From: Platynereis dumerilii
Taxonomy: Eukaryota > Annelida > Polychaeta > Phyllodocida > Nereididae
DNA length: 64,000 bases
NCBI GenBank assembly: GCA_026936325.1
Contig: JAPTHN010000074.1
Coordinates: forward strand, 744,001-808,000
Direction of reading: 5' to 3'
In this document: one piece after another, positions 31,992 through 43,079 of the stretch
Layout: each line of letters begins with the position of its first letter
How positions within the stretch are numbered: position 1 is the stretch's first letter
Program-made: the position numbers and the translations under genes
Notes under the pieces: model-generated
Seen by the model: the letters and a program-made list of their open reading frames with translations, nothing else
Told to the model about the DNA's origin: nothing
Database searches by the model: none

Positions 31992-33393
31992 ATAGGGATA
32001 TCTCCCAATTACTCACTTTAATATATATGCTCAAATAACATGTGTAAACACCAAAGCTTGAAGACCGTGCTGTCTGGATCCAAAAGACTGATTTTAAAGA
32101 CAATAGTTTGTAATAAGCTAATTAGTTGCAAAATTATAATGAAAAATGTTTGGATTGAAAATTTAAAAAGAAATAGTTTGAATTTTTAAAAGCGGAAAAA
32201 AAATCCTCCCGGAAAATGTGGGGGGAGGGGATGTTTGGAAAGAAAATTAATTTGACAAAAAAAATCCTAAAAAGAAAATAGGGTTAAACAATTTGGGGGA
32301 GGGGTAATTTTTGAGAAAAAATCAGAAAAAAAAAATTTGAAGGGGGTGGGAGGCAGTTGTAAAAAAAAGAAGGTTGGAACAAATGATTTTCTTGAAAATT
32401 TAAGGGGAGGAAGAATCTAAAAAACAGATTTTACAGGGGAAAAAAGCAGGCAAACGAAAAAATTTTTGGAAATTTTTTTTTTAAAATCAGAAGAATATAA
32501 AGGGGGGTGCTGGGAGTTTTAATGTTTCAATTGACAGGAAATCATTTATTTCATGAAAACAGCAGCAGTAATTAGGCCTAAATTTATTTATTTGAGTGAA
32601 TGATGTCCTAGAATATTTCTTTTTAAATTAAACAAAACCATGTTAAGAAATACCTCCTCCACCAGCAATTAATTAGTTCAAGACTACTCTATAGAAATTA
32701 TCTATAAAAAAATCCAAACCTCCTCCTCCTCCTAGAGATCAAATATGGTTGACCCCTTTCTAGTTGTTCTTGACATTAAAATCTGAAGGGAACCCAAACT
32801 TAAGGATTTACGGATTTGTTTCTGGCATTTTGTTTTATATATTTATAATACTTTTGTTAATTTTTGTTAGTAATTCACTGTTTGGTACAGTTTTGCGGTT
32901 TGTGTTTTGAGCTTTGTTAAACAATGAGGCTTATATATTCTATATACTCCCATGGGCGTATAAGTGAACAACAAAGAATATATGAAATATACCAGCCAAA
33001 TACAGGCTTCTGATTGGCTGCTGGCTCATAGGTGTGGTATAATGATCATTCAAGTTTGGATAATTCACCTTCTCTTAGTTGACAATAGATAATTGGAGAA
33101 CTTTTTTTTATTCTTTAAGCATGCATACATGCATGGTTGCATTTAGTTTTGTGACTTTTTTAAAAGAGGCATAGAAAACTCACCTACAAAAGAGTAATTT
33201 GGGTGATATAGTTACAAAATTGATGAGATTACAAATCAAATCTAGGTATAGATTTGCTATATATTGGTATTTAAGCTTTTGCCAAAGCGGCTTTACCCCG
33301 ACAAGAGACCGCACCCCCACAAGAGACCGCCAGACTGCTGCAGAAGGGGCGGTCTCATAACGCAGGGACCACTGTATATATAAAATATAAACC
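31992..33393. other. intergenic/intronic, no gene seen
   Basis: Purine-rich A/G-run sequence (32170-32520) and AT-rich unique DNA. At about 33285-33376 a GAGACCGC-repeat block ends in GGGACCACTGTA, the inverse of the end at 22075, so it is a Tc1/mariner-like relic end. Confidence 0.4.
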
Positions 33394-33550
33394 CATAGGC
33401 GTACTGGGCGTGCCACATTTGCCTGAATTTAAAGATTTAAATTCTATACCATTTCAAATTAAATTGCCTGGGACCAGTTTTTATGCAATCATCTGCCAGA
33501 ATTGTTTTTTTTTTTTGGTAGGGGAGGCGACTGCCGCAGTATGCCTTTAT
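33394..33550 (-). mobile_element. hAT-type MITE, third copy (decayed)
   Basis: Read in reverse, it aligns with the copies at 9051 and 16527 (GCAGATGATT, GAAATGGTAT, GGCAAATG, GTACGCCTATG). One end is degraded (ATGCCTTTAT), and no target duplication is seen. Confidence 0.65.
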
Positions 33551-35655
33551 TTATATACCTCTGGTTATGTGTAGCTACACATTTTTTTTAGATTCCAATA
33601 AATAAAATATCCTTAACATTGTGCACACATAAAAAACAATTGTGAGGAAAACAAAGTCCTGAAATCCATTCCTATACTAACACTATTCTAGAATGTACGA
33701 AAAAAAGAATCATATTGTGAATGGACATTACAAAGTTTTGTGAAATATGATTAAAATAGGAATTTTTTTAAAAAGTCTATTGTATTTTGATTATAGGCCT
33801 AATAAATGTGGAAAAAGTTAACACAAAGAACTTTTGATGTGGAGAGGGAAATTGGACACACTACTTGACAACAGTTTGAGAGATACCGAATTTCATTCTC
33901 AACAACAAGACTGATTATCATTTTGACATTCAATATTTATTCACATGCACTTCCATGAACCTTCATAAGTTAAATTTGCAAATTACCAACTGAATGGTCC
34001 AACATTTTAAGCAAAAGGCTAAAGATTACTTTTTGAGTATGTTTTATTAATGGATTGTGTTGGTTTTAAACTATTTTTAAACTGTTGTACATATATATAT
34101 ATTCTTTCTATTTTTAACAGGGCCGTGTTGAAAAACAAGCTTGTCTTGAACATGTATACCCTGAATAAACATATTTCAAATCAAAAAAAAATCAAAACTT
34201 GCATTTCTCCCTTGAATGTGAATAAAAATTGTGAATGACATGAAAAGAAAAGTGAAGAAGACAGCTGAATTGCATGAAAATGTCATCCTAAAATGCATCA
34301 CTGTTACCTGACTCATCTCTGGTTTTTCAGCATAGCTGGTAATTATATATTCTTGGTCAGTGTAAATAATGAGGCATGACTTCATAGCCACTAAATGTTA
34401 CAGAGGCTTTTTATAATGTAGCCTAATGGCCCATTCTCACGGCAGAACCGGAGAACTTTTTATGCCTGAGGGGCAGCTTAAGATGACTTCTAGGGAAAAT
34501 TGGCCTGACTCAGCGACATAAAACAATTATAAATATGATTAAATAAAAAGGGATTAGAGGCATTGAACGGACAAGATCATAAATCGGTGGGGCAAGATCA
34601 TAAGTCCACGAGGGGGGGGGGGGTACACCGCACAATATTGGAAAACCCGTCGGCGATGTTGCAGATGGCACTATATCCCACACATCAAATTTTTCACTCG
34701 AAAAATGCCCGTCGGACATTCAAAAACTGCGAAATACTCTGGCTCTTCCTCGGCGGCTTGAGAAAAGTTTCAACAAGCTCTATCTTTTTTTTCTTCCAAG
34801 GCGGAGTTCTTGCCATTTCTAGGAACACCATGAATCAAGTTTTTGTTCCACTGATTTGCTAAAAAACGCGGGTGAGATGTCACAAATTATAAAAAAAATT
34901 ATACAAATTTTCAGGAAATCCTAGCCCGCCGAGGCCAAAAGTCCTCTGTAACATCCCGTGAGACCCATGAGAAAATCAATACCAGACAACAATGCACACA
35001 CAACATAGATTATTTAGGTAGTTTTATCAACTTTCCAATTGTAAATAAATTAAAACTGCAATTAATATTGGTCACTTGTCTTGCCACATACACTGAGGAT
35101 TCTGGGATGTATGTAGGATGCCACTAAAAACTCTTCAGTTGCTGATTTCAATCGAAGTCAGTTGCAATATTCAACATGTTGTATTGAACATATGTCATAT
35201 TTTCATAAGTTATAAAGTCTGTAAAAATCCACTCAACTTCACAAATTACTATTTTCTGCTTGTAACATTCAAAATGCATTGCCCTTCCTGTATGGCATCC
35301 TGTGCTTGAAATCATCGATTTTCCTTTTTGGAATGTCATACTCAATTACTCATTGTAAATCTTTATCCCTACATGTATAAATATACAGAATTTTACAAAT
35401 GAAACTAATAAGAAACAGAATATTTGTCAATAACAATAAAAGACAAATAATTGATTGATTTGGGATCACAGTGAGTCATATATATACAGAGTATTACTAC
35501 ATAAACATACAGAGATGAAAAAAAAATGAGTGAGGGTGATCCTGGGATGACACAATAAAGTCTACGGACTTATTTCCAGTGAGGCAATCAACTAATTTTT
35601 ACACGTGGTCAAGACAAGACATGATGAATTTGTGAAAACTCCACATGTTGAATTC
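33551..35655. other. intergenic/intronic, no gene seen
   Basis: AT-rich sequence with short unrecognised ORFs. A G-run (34611-34623) and repeat-like text (34560-34760) are present. No supported gene. Confidence 0.4.
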
Positions 35656-35657
35656 TA

Positions 35658-36065
35658 TTACACCATTGCTCATAAATATGGAATACTTCAACATTCTCCA
35701 TTGAAAATGAAAACTTTAGCAACTTCTGCTGGCGCACATGATGGTCTGATTCAATGGTAACTACCTCCAATGGCCGCTAAAGGGAAGAACATGTTGTTGT
35801 TTAAAACGCATGCTACAGTGTTAACCCAAGGAAAAGTTACAGCAGCATGGAATATGGAAATTCAGAGGTTTTTTCGGGGTGAGGTTCTTTCAACCAAAAA
35901 TTAAAAATTCTTGCAAAAAATGTAGATGAGGCTTTTAAAGAGTGAATAGAGAACATGACTTGACCTTTCCAATTGATCTTGCATACATTCACACTCTGAA
36001 ATTTATTTTATTTGACACATTTTTTTTTTCAAAAAAGTATTCCATATTTATGAACAGGAGTGTAA
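35658..36065. mobile_element. TA-flanked MITE, ~408 bp
   Basis: The left end TTACACC...TCATAAATATGGAATAC pairs with the reverse complement of the right end (GTATTCCATATTTATGA...GTGTAA), with TA on both sides (35656-35657, 36066-36067). No ORF. Mariner-like target choice. Confidence 0.7.
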
Positions 36066-36340
36066 TAAACTATAAACACCAGTTTTCAAGTGATCAACTG
36101 GTGCTCTGTATCACTGATGATGTGATTATTATTTCAACAGTGAAAAATTCACTGGAAATGCACACACTCAATTATCAGTTATGCATTATTAACTTCTTGA
36201 ATCAATTTAGGTCTATAATAGGTATTTATAACTAACTAATGGCTTTGTCACTATTTGTTGACTTTGAACATATGTCTTTTAGTGGTATGAAAATGTAACA
36301 TTGAGACATAAACTAGGAAAGGGCAATGATGAAATAAATG

Positions 36341-38297
36341 TAGGGGAGAGCGGGGCACAGTAAGATGGCAGGCACCGTGAGACAAAGCCCCGTAGTGTCT
36401 AACTGGTACCATTTACAGAACAACCCTCTTTTGCATAGTACGAAACGTAAGTAAATAGAAGACTGACCTACATCCTGAATATTTTTACAGCACAATGTCA
36501 GTGGAATTTCAAAATAACGGTTTCTAGACAATTGAAGTAAATAATTTTGCACAATTACTTTTTGTTATGATTCTCAGGAAAAAGGGGATTATGCAAATCA
36601 ATTACCAGGGATTCAAACATTGGTTATTACCCTGGGTTCCCCCAGGGTAATTTTATCTGAAAAACCAGTCTGAGAGATTTTTGGAAAAAAGTTTTCCCGG
36701 CCTTAATACAGGTGTGGATGTGGTCAAGTGGGCCATTTTGTGTTCATATAGAGGTGAACTAAAATGCGTTGTGGAATTAGGGATAGTTTGTTGTGATTTT
36801 ATTTTTCCTAATTTTTTTTTTTTTTTAAAGTAGTTTGTTGTGTCATAGATCGTTTGAGTCTTGAGGGGCTATTTTCAAGCTGACTTTGCATTATAATATC
36901 GCCCACACGACGGTGGTCCATGCGTTTCAAGGAAGGGTAATAATGCATTTGGCAATTGCTTTTTGCAGTGCATCTATTCTCAGAAGCAGTCTAACAATGC
37001 TAATTGCAATTCTGCAAGTTCTAAAGCCTTTTTTCACTCTCAGTTTACCAAATTGCCATTGAGAAACAGCACTTGAAGTTCAATCTGACAGTTGTCAAAG
37101 CTGATTGCACTTCGAAGTGCAGTGCTACTTTGATCTTGTATCTATGGATCTTATGCTTAATTGCAATTCCCAACAGAACCCAGGATTTGAATCCTCGGAT
37201 TCTTGTTTGTCTTAGTTTAGTAGGATGACGATCCACAACGTAGGTGTCCAGTCCACAGGATCCCAACATTCTATAAACAAAGCTGTTTGGGGCACATGAA
37301 ACAGTTTGAGGCGGGGCACAGCAAGACATCACGAAAAACACAAGATATGACCTGAATGTAATGTACAGCTCACATTTCATAACTACAGTTTGTCACGTCA
37401 AGCATTGAAACAGAAATTTAGCCCTTTTTGTACAGACCATAAAAATCAAAAAAATGAGATTGGAGGTTTTCTAATACCAAATTTGACTGGAACTAAGTCT
37501 GGGGTGGCGCTGCAGTGCACCTTTGTGACGTCACCACCCATTGTTTGTCAGATTGGCAGCATTGCAAAGTCAACAATTTGCGAAATTTGACTGCCATTTC
37601 CATGAATTGTCAAATATCAGACAAAAACGCAAAACTTTGTGAAAATGTGATATTCATATTACAACAGAGCTAAGCTACACATAGGTAGGTAGGTGTATAA
37701 ATTTCTTCTGTAGGACTTTTGATTGCCAAGATATCTGGCAAAACGTCTGTCCTCTGCTTGACGTGACAAACTATAAAGATAAAATGCCTGCCATAAACCT
37801 CTGATTTTAGGGAGCAATATCTAAAAAGAACCATCAGAGAGAAATTGTGATCGGCATGGAACAGGTGCGGCAGGTAAAATAAGTCCTGCATGTGTTCCGT
37901 GCGACGACTTTCCCAAACATGCCAAAAGGACCTAAAAATCACTTAGCCAGCTGCTTTTATTAGAATACAGTCGTTTTTTGAAGCAACAATTGATCGAAAA
38001 ATTAAGCCGATCCAGAGGGTCAGCAGTTATGGTAGCAGATGCCCCATCTCACAGTCTCTCACTGTACCCTGCCTGCTGTCTCACTGTGCCCCGCCCACGG
38101 GGCACAGTGAGACACTTGACCGGCATGGATATAACTAAAAGTTTCTCCAAACCTGTAAAAGTTAGGAACCTAAAACTACTGGACAATATAGCTAACTTCA
38201 TTATCTATAATGTAGGCCTGCATTCATTTTACTGTTAATTTTGGAAAAACTTAAAAATGAAAAAAAAAAGTTTCTCACTGTGCCCTGTTCTCCCCTA
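36341..38297. mobile_element. 2-kb non-coding TIR element with iterated terminal motif (type 1)
   Basis: Left end TAGGGGAGAGCGGGGCACAG (36341) pairs with the right end (reverse complement TAGGGGAGAACAGGGCACAG, 38297), with TA at both boundaries. The motif GGGGCACAGTGAGAC or a variant recurs inside in both orientations: about 36385, 37315, 38052-38070, 38076-38095 and 38098-38115. No ORF of note. Possibly transposase-binding repeats of an unidentified TA-targeting family; the ends resemble the element at 41402-42420. Confidence 0.75.
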
Positions 38298-38822
38298 ATG
38301 ATATACAGAACTAACGTGTCACAATTTGCATAATCTGCATCTTTTTGGATTAAAAAATAAATTAAAAGAAAAATTTAGAAGAAAATAAAAGAGGGGCAAA
38401 AAATTTCGTCAAAAAGTGTTTGAAACTTTGCAAACAAACAAATTAAAAGAAAAATTCACAAAATAAATGAGGCACAAAGATCCCGGCAAAAAGTGTTTGC
38501 AAACAAATAGTTTGGGGGAAAAACAGTTGGAAGAAAGAAAATAGTCAAAGTTTGGGAGAGGAAAATTTTTGTGAAAAAAATATCTTTTTAGAGCAAGGGA
38601 AAACTCTTTATAGAAGGGACTCAAAACTATTTGTAAGCAAACCATTTAAAACGTCAGTCCCTCACACCTTGTCCTTATCAGGTACAATTAAAATGTCACA
38701 CACATAATACAAGCTCTCACACTTTTTGGTGAAAATACTTGTGTGTCAAATGTTTTGTTTTCTTTGTTTGCATTAAATTTTTTTTTCCAAATTCTTAATA
38801 TTAAATGACAAAGAAATTTCAA

Positions 38823-39105
38823 ATACCCCATAATGTTTACAATACCACATGAAAAGCAGTGGATATATCCCATGTGGTATTGCGTTGTATACTCAATGGT
38901 TTTTTGTATACCACATGGTTTGATCATTGTTGATGATGTCATTGCATTGTTTGCCATTGTGATGTCATGCCCATGGTGACGTCACAACATTGTGACATCA
39001 CCAGTTGAGCTGCTCTCTGTGCTCTGATTGGCTGATGCAACTGTTGAGTATTGATCATTTGAGTGAAGTTCAGCTTTCTTTGGAGTTACATAATGGGGTA
39101 TAAAT
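38823..39105. repeat. inverted-repeat block with promoter-like motifs
   Basis: Outer ATACCCCATAATG (38823) is inverted as CATAATGGGGTAT (39088-39100). Inside lies a CAATACCACATG/CATGTGGTATTG hairpin (about 38849-38883). It also contains TGACGTCA (38977-38984), CTGATTGG (39024-39031) and TATAAATAAG (39099-39108). Confidence 0.5.
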
Positions 39106-39274
39106 AAGACCAAATGGTTGTATGGTGGTATTTTGAGATGTACTTCCACTCATGAAGATATCCTGAGTCCTCTGTACCCACTCGTGCTGACGCACTCGTG
39201 GGTACAGAGGACTCAGGATATCTTCAACTCGTGGAGTACATCTCAAAATACCACCATACCCATTTGGTCTTATT
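39103..39274. repeat. near-perfect hairpin, ~78-bp arms
   Basis: AATAAGACCAAATGG...GGTGGTATTTTGAGATGTAC...GATATCCTGAGTCCTCTGTA is repeated in reverse complement after a ~16-base loop, with few mismatches. It starts just downstream of a TATAAATAAG box and ends ~10 bp from the donor site of the minus-strand exon at 39286-39379. Confidence 0.85.
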
Positions 39275-39285
39275 ATAGTACTCAC

Positions 39286-39379
39286 TTGCCCTTCCTTCTT
39301 GAAGATAGAGAAAAAATATCATGAAAATGACAGTGACTCCTTGTAAAGGGAAAACTCCTAGATGACAACAGAACGACAT
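39286..39379 (-). CDS. signal-peptide exon, probable first exon of gene 2
   Basis: ATG at 39379, 31 codons plus one base, then a donor GTGAGT. The protein reads M-S-F-C-C-H-L-G-V-F-P, a hydrophobic core V-I-F-M-I-F-F-L-Y-L, then Q-E-G-R-A: a classical signal peptide with a small-residue cleavage site. It ends in phase 1, exactly what the gene 2 exon at 21966 needs (A+GT gives Ser before E-V-S-Y). The homologous exon at 58641-58728 ends in the same phase. If correct, gene 2 spans 19469-39379 with a 17.3-kb first intron and encodes 314 residues. No nearer minus-strand first exon was found; transcript data are missing. Confidence 0.6.
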
Positions 39380-40468
39380 TTCCTGAAGATGTTCTCCCGC
39401 GTCAGGCGGACTTGTGACAGGAGCGCGCATAGAAAATATTGAACCGATATTTATAATCATCAATAATACATATATTCTGTTATATATGACATCAACCTTC
39501 AGCATTGATTTAGAGATACGTAACACATATGATTGTTTATCAAAATCTATACATGTATGTAAAGTAAATCGATAAAAGACAATTGTTAAATGAGCCTTCA
39601 TATAATGTTATTGATTGATGCTTCAGAAATGATCATTATTTGGCCTAATTGCATCTTATTGCATTCTCCAGCAGCATTCTGCATGCACAAAAATAGAAGC
39701 GTCAATAAAAAGTATGCCTATTCTCTCGTTTTCGGAAAGAATTCCACGAGCAACACGGTTTGCTTGGGAGACATTTGCCTGTTTTCAAACATCAAGTCAA
39801 GTCAAGTCAACTTTATTATTTCCCGATGCATGATAACAGAACTGAAACAGAAGACCAACCCCAGCAACCACTAATTAACATTTATTAAACATTCAATCAA
39901 TGTTATAAAAACCTTCAGAAACGAAAGTAACATTTTTTAGTGGTTTTTGAAATGTTAGAATACTTGCTGGGACGGCTACACTTGAGCATTAAACAGTTGT
40001 CATGCAGCAAAAACGCCCGCGACCCTAGTACACCCCAATATCGGGGAGTAGCCGGAAACACTACCTTCGGGAATTAACGTTGGCACCTTCCAGAAAAACA
40101 AGGGTCAAGTCTGATGTGTTCGGAAACCCTCGTTACCTCTGTCACACCACTTACTCATGCAACCTTTCCAAAAACGCCCTAAATGAAGTGTTTAGAGACT
40201 AAAATTAATAACCTTTGCAGATTAATTGGAAATATAAATAACACTCTCTCGAACGTAATTCTCATTCAGCCAGATGCTTGCTGCAACCTGGGACAGCCAG
40301 ATGAAATCCAGAAAATCTTCCAAATAATCAAATGTGCAAGTGTCCGTGAATTATCATATGCAACAGCAAAGACAATTACTCCCAATGAGTTTGACAAAAC
40401 TTATAGCGGTCCAGAATGCTCAGCTCAGTAAGTGGTCTGGCCACCGGCCAAAACTAATTGATCCCATT
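39380..40468. other. intergenic, no gene seen
   Basis: At about 39794-39815 a CAAGT tandem followed by CAACTTTATTATTTCCCG looks like a LINE 3' tail in reverse orientation. The rest has no supported feature. Confidence 0.4.
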
Positions 40469-40975
40469 ACAGCCGTCTGTAAGTGAAATGCATGATATTG
40501 TGCCATTGCATCAATGCTAAACATCCTCAACCAAACTGCTTGTGGAGGAATGAATTCTCATCCAGAGAGAGGAAAACATACTGGGTCATAAAGGCTGATA
40601 TGTAAGGCACTTTGGATAACAATGGCAGCCAACTTTCTCTGCTGTAGTCTTCTTCTTCTTCTTCTTCTCTCGTTGTGCTGGTATACCCCGGATCGCCGGG
40701 TAGCTCAACCTCATTTTTGAGGGGGCTGCACTTGTACTAGGTTCTTCTGTGTTGGTGATCGCCATACACTGTATGATGTATGAGATGATAAGGCTGGGAG
40801 TCTGGCACATATTCTATTCATTCAGAGATATCCAGGGTCTTTCAGTTGCCCCAACATGGAATGCTGGATATCCGGAGTTTGGTATGGGTAAAAGTCTTTG
40901 ATAAATAAGTGAACCACCCTTGCCTATTAAATAACATTGGGCCTGTGTTTCACTTTCACTTTCTGCATGGGGTGC
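40469..40975. mobile_element. MITE family CAGTGCCG, copy with internal SINE
   Basis: Aligns with the MITE at 42727-43011 over TGATATTGTGCCATTGCATC, CAAACTGCTTGTGGAGG, GGTCATAAAGGC and the right end. It is interrupted at about 40645-40868 by a SINE-like segment on the minus strand ending in (TTC)n. Confidence 0.7.
40645..40868 (-). mobile_element. SINE-like insertion with (GAA)n tail
   Basis: On the minus strand it contains GGGGCAACTGAAAGACCC, then GGGGTATACCAGCACAAC and a (GAA)n 3' tail. It shares its core with 45055-45245 and its tail block with 2328-2347. Confidence 0.55.
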
Positions 40976-41401
40976 TTTTTAATAAGGCATTGCTTGATAT
41001 AGGTATGAATATTCGGGGACTTTGTGCACTTGAAATAATAAATATTGTCGCCACAACGGGTGAAATAAATAATTTCCCATCCAGGAAAACTCCAAGCCCC
41101 CCCTGCAAATTAAATGGTCGCCCCTTAGGATCTTTTTAATAAATATTAATTCTTTTTTAAATATTCAGATGACACTCATGACAGGTTGAATACACACCCT
41201 TTTGCAAAACTGATTAAGGATAAACGCAGCATAATGAATTCATATATATAGTAATTTAATATTACTTTATTAGTTATTTAAGGTATCAAATCAAGTTTTA
41301 GATTGCAGATCAGTGATTCAAAATCAACAGAACAGCCGGAAAAACACTTATTACGTTATTATAGTTGCTTCGGCAGCCGCAGCTAATGTCATATCCATAA
41401 G

Positions 41402-42420
41402 TAGGGGGAACGGGGACACAGTGAATCAGCAATGTTTATTGCCTTAATATCTCAAAAAGTGTTTTATCCACATTTTCGATGTTAGGCTTAAATAAAAGTT
41501 TAATGTGCCCCCTATAGGCCTATACACTTATGGTATCAAAGAATTTGCAGAGCTTCAGCATTTTCTGTTGTAATCAAAAATTGCTTCAGCATTTTCCGTC
41601 GTAATCCAAAATTGTAAAGAAAAATTTTGATTCACTGTGGCAACGTATATATGGGGACACTGTGAATCAGCACCCGGGGCACAGTGAATCAGTGTTATAA
41701 ATTTAACAAAAATCTAGTGCCCAGACAATAAATAAAACAAACTAGACTGTGTCTCGGATCAAAGTTAATTTTGCCAGCAACATTTCCTGAGGTTCAACAG
41801 CCATTAACCAACTTATTCCTACAAAACAAAACAGCATTACCGTAAGAATGTTAACACCTAAAATAAATTGACTAACAGAAGGGTAAGGTCTATTTTTCTG
41901 CATATTTGACAGTTGGGTATTTACATACAGTTGTTTGCTGCTTCTTGAAAACGATTATAGCTATAAACTATTCATTATCCTAACCTGGGTTGTACTGAAT
42001 CACTGAACATAGTGATTCACTGTGCCCCGTGGCAGCCCCGATTCACTGTGGCAAGTGTCATTAATTTAACTAAAATATTTATATCTTGTTTATTGCTACC
42101 ACGTGCTTCTGAAATGACAATGCATTACTTTCATTAAATGTTCTTTCACATATATTATAAGTATGCCAGTTAATTTAGGATAACCCGTACTATATTACAA
42201 AAATTCATAATCCAAAATATAAGGATTTAGTGCTCAAAATCATATTTTACCCCAGAACTCCAGTGCAACAGGAGCAATTTTGGATATCATGCTTGAATAA
42301 GTACGCTGGACTAAATAGCCACCCTGTAGATGGCACATTCCAGCAATTTATGGTTTCAGCATCCAGAAATAGCCACTGATTCACTGTGTCCAGCGACTCA
42401 CTGTGTCCCCGTTCCCCCTA
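41402..42420. mobile_element. 1-kb non-coding TIR element with iterated terminal motif (type 2)
   Basis: Ends TAGGGGGAACGGGGACACAG at 41402 and, inverted, at 42420, both at TA. The core GGGGCACAGTGAATC recurs inside in both orientations (about 41636, 41652, 41676, 42000, 42040 and 42375). No ORF. The ends share TAGGGG...CGGGG-CACAGT with the type 1 element, so the two are probably related families. Confidence 0.8.
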
Positions 42421-42726
42421 AGTTCTGAAACAGACAATGAATAATTTGAAATGCCGGACGTAAAAACATGAAGAACAATAAATTTTTCAATGAACAGTGA
42501 TATTTTACTGGATTTGTTAACTTTTTAAAGTCTTAAGTGAAAGGTCGCATTCCAATATAAAAAATATCACAATATTCTAAGTTGCTCAGTATCGATTGAG
42601 GTGTAATTCAGCTACCTTGGTGACAGTAAGTGTAAAGTCAAGCGCTTCATAAATTATGACCACCAGGTAAAAACTAATAAGCTTTGTTGGAAAACCAGGG
42701 AGAGTCTCACATCATCATTATATATA

Positions 42727-43011
42727 CAGTGCCGCCTGTAAGTAAGTGAAACGCATGATATTGTGCCATTGCATCAATGCTAAACATCCTCAGCCAAACT
42801 GCTTGTGGAGGCATGAATTCTCATCGGATGAAACGGAAACAAAGTGGGTCATAAAGGCCGATGTGTGAGGCAAGTGGGATAAAAATAGCAGGCCATTTTC
42901 TTTGCTGTAGTCGGAGTTAGGTATGGGTCAAAGTCTTTGATAAGTAAGTGAACCACCACTCCCTATGTTTTAACATTGGGCTTGCGTTTCACTTACTTAC
43001 AGACGGCACTG
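42727..43011. mobile_element. MITE family CAGTGCCG, 285-bp full copy
   Basis: Ends CAGTGCCGYCTGTAAGTAAG in inverted orientation, with TA on both sides (42725-42726, 43012-43013). Other copies are at 40469-40975 and 62430-62643. Tc1/mariner-like by ends and TA target. Confidence 0.85.
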
Positions 43012-43079
43012 TATATTACATTGCTTGTTTTGAATTGACATGAGTATTCTCCCGGCACTGTTTTATTCCATGACTACTG

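Noticed and set aside
37045-37380. 111-residue minus ORF inside the type 1 TIR element as a transposase
   Set aside because: No DDE-like motif or domain; length is compatible with chance.
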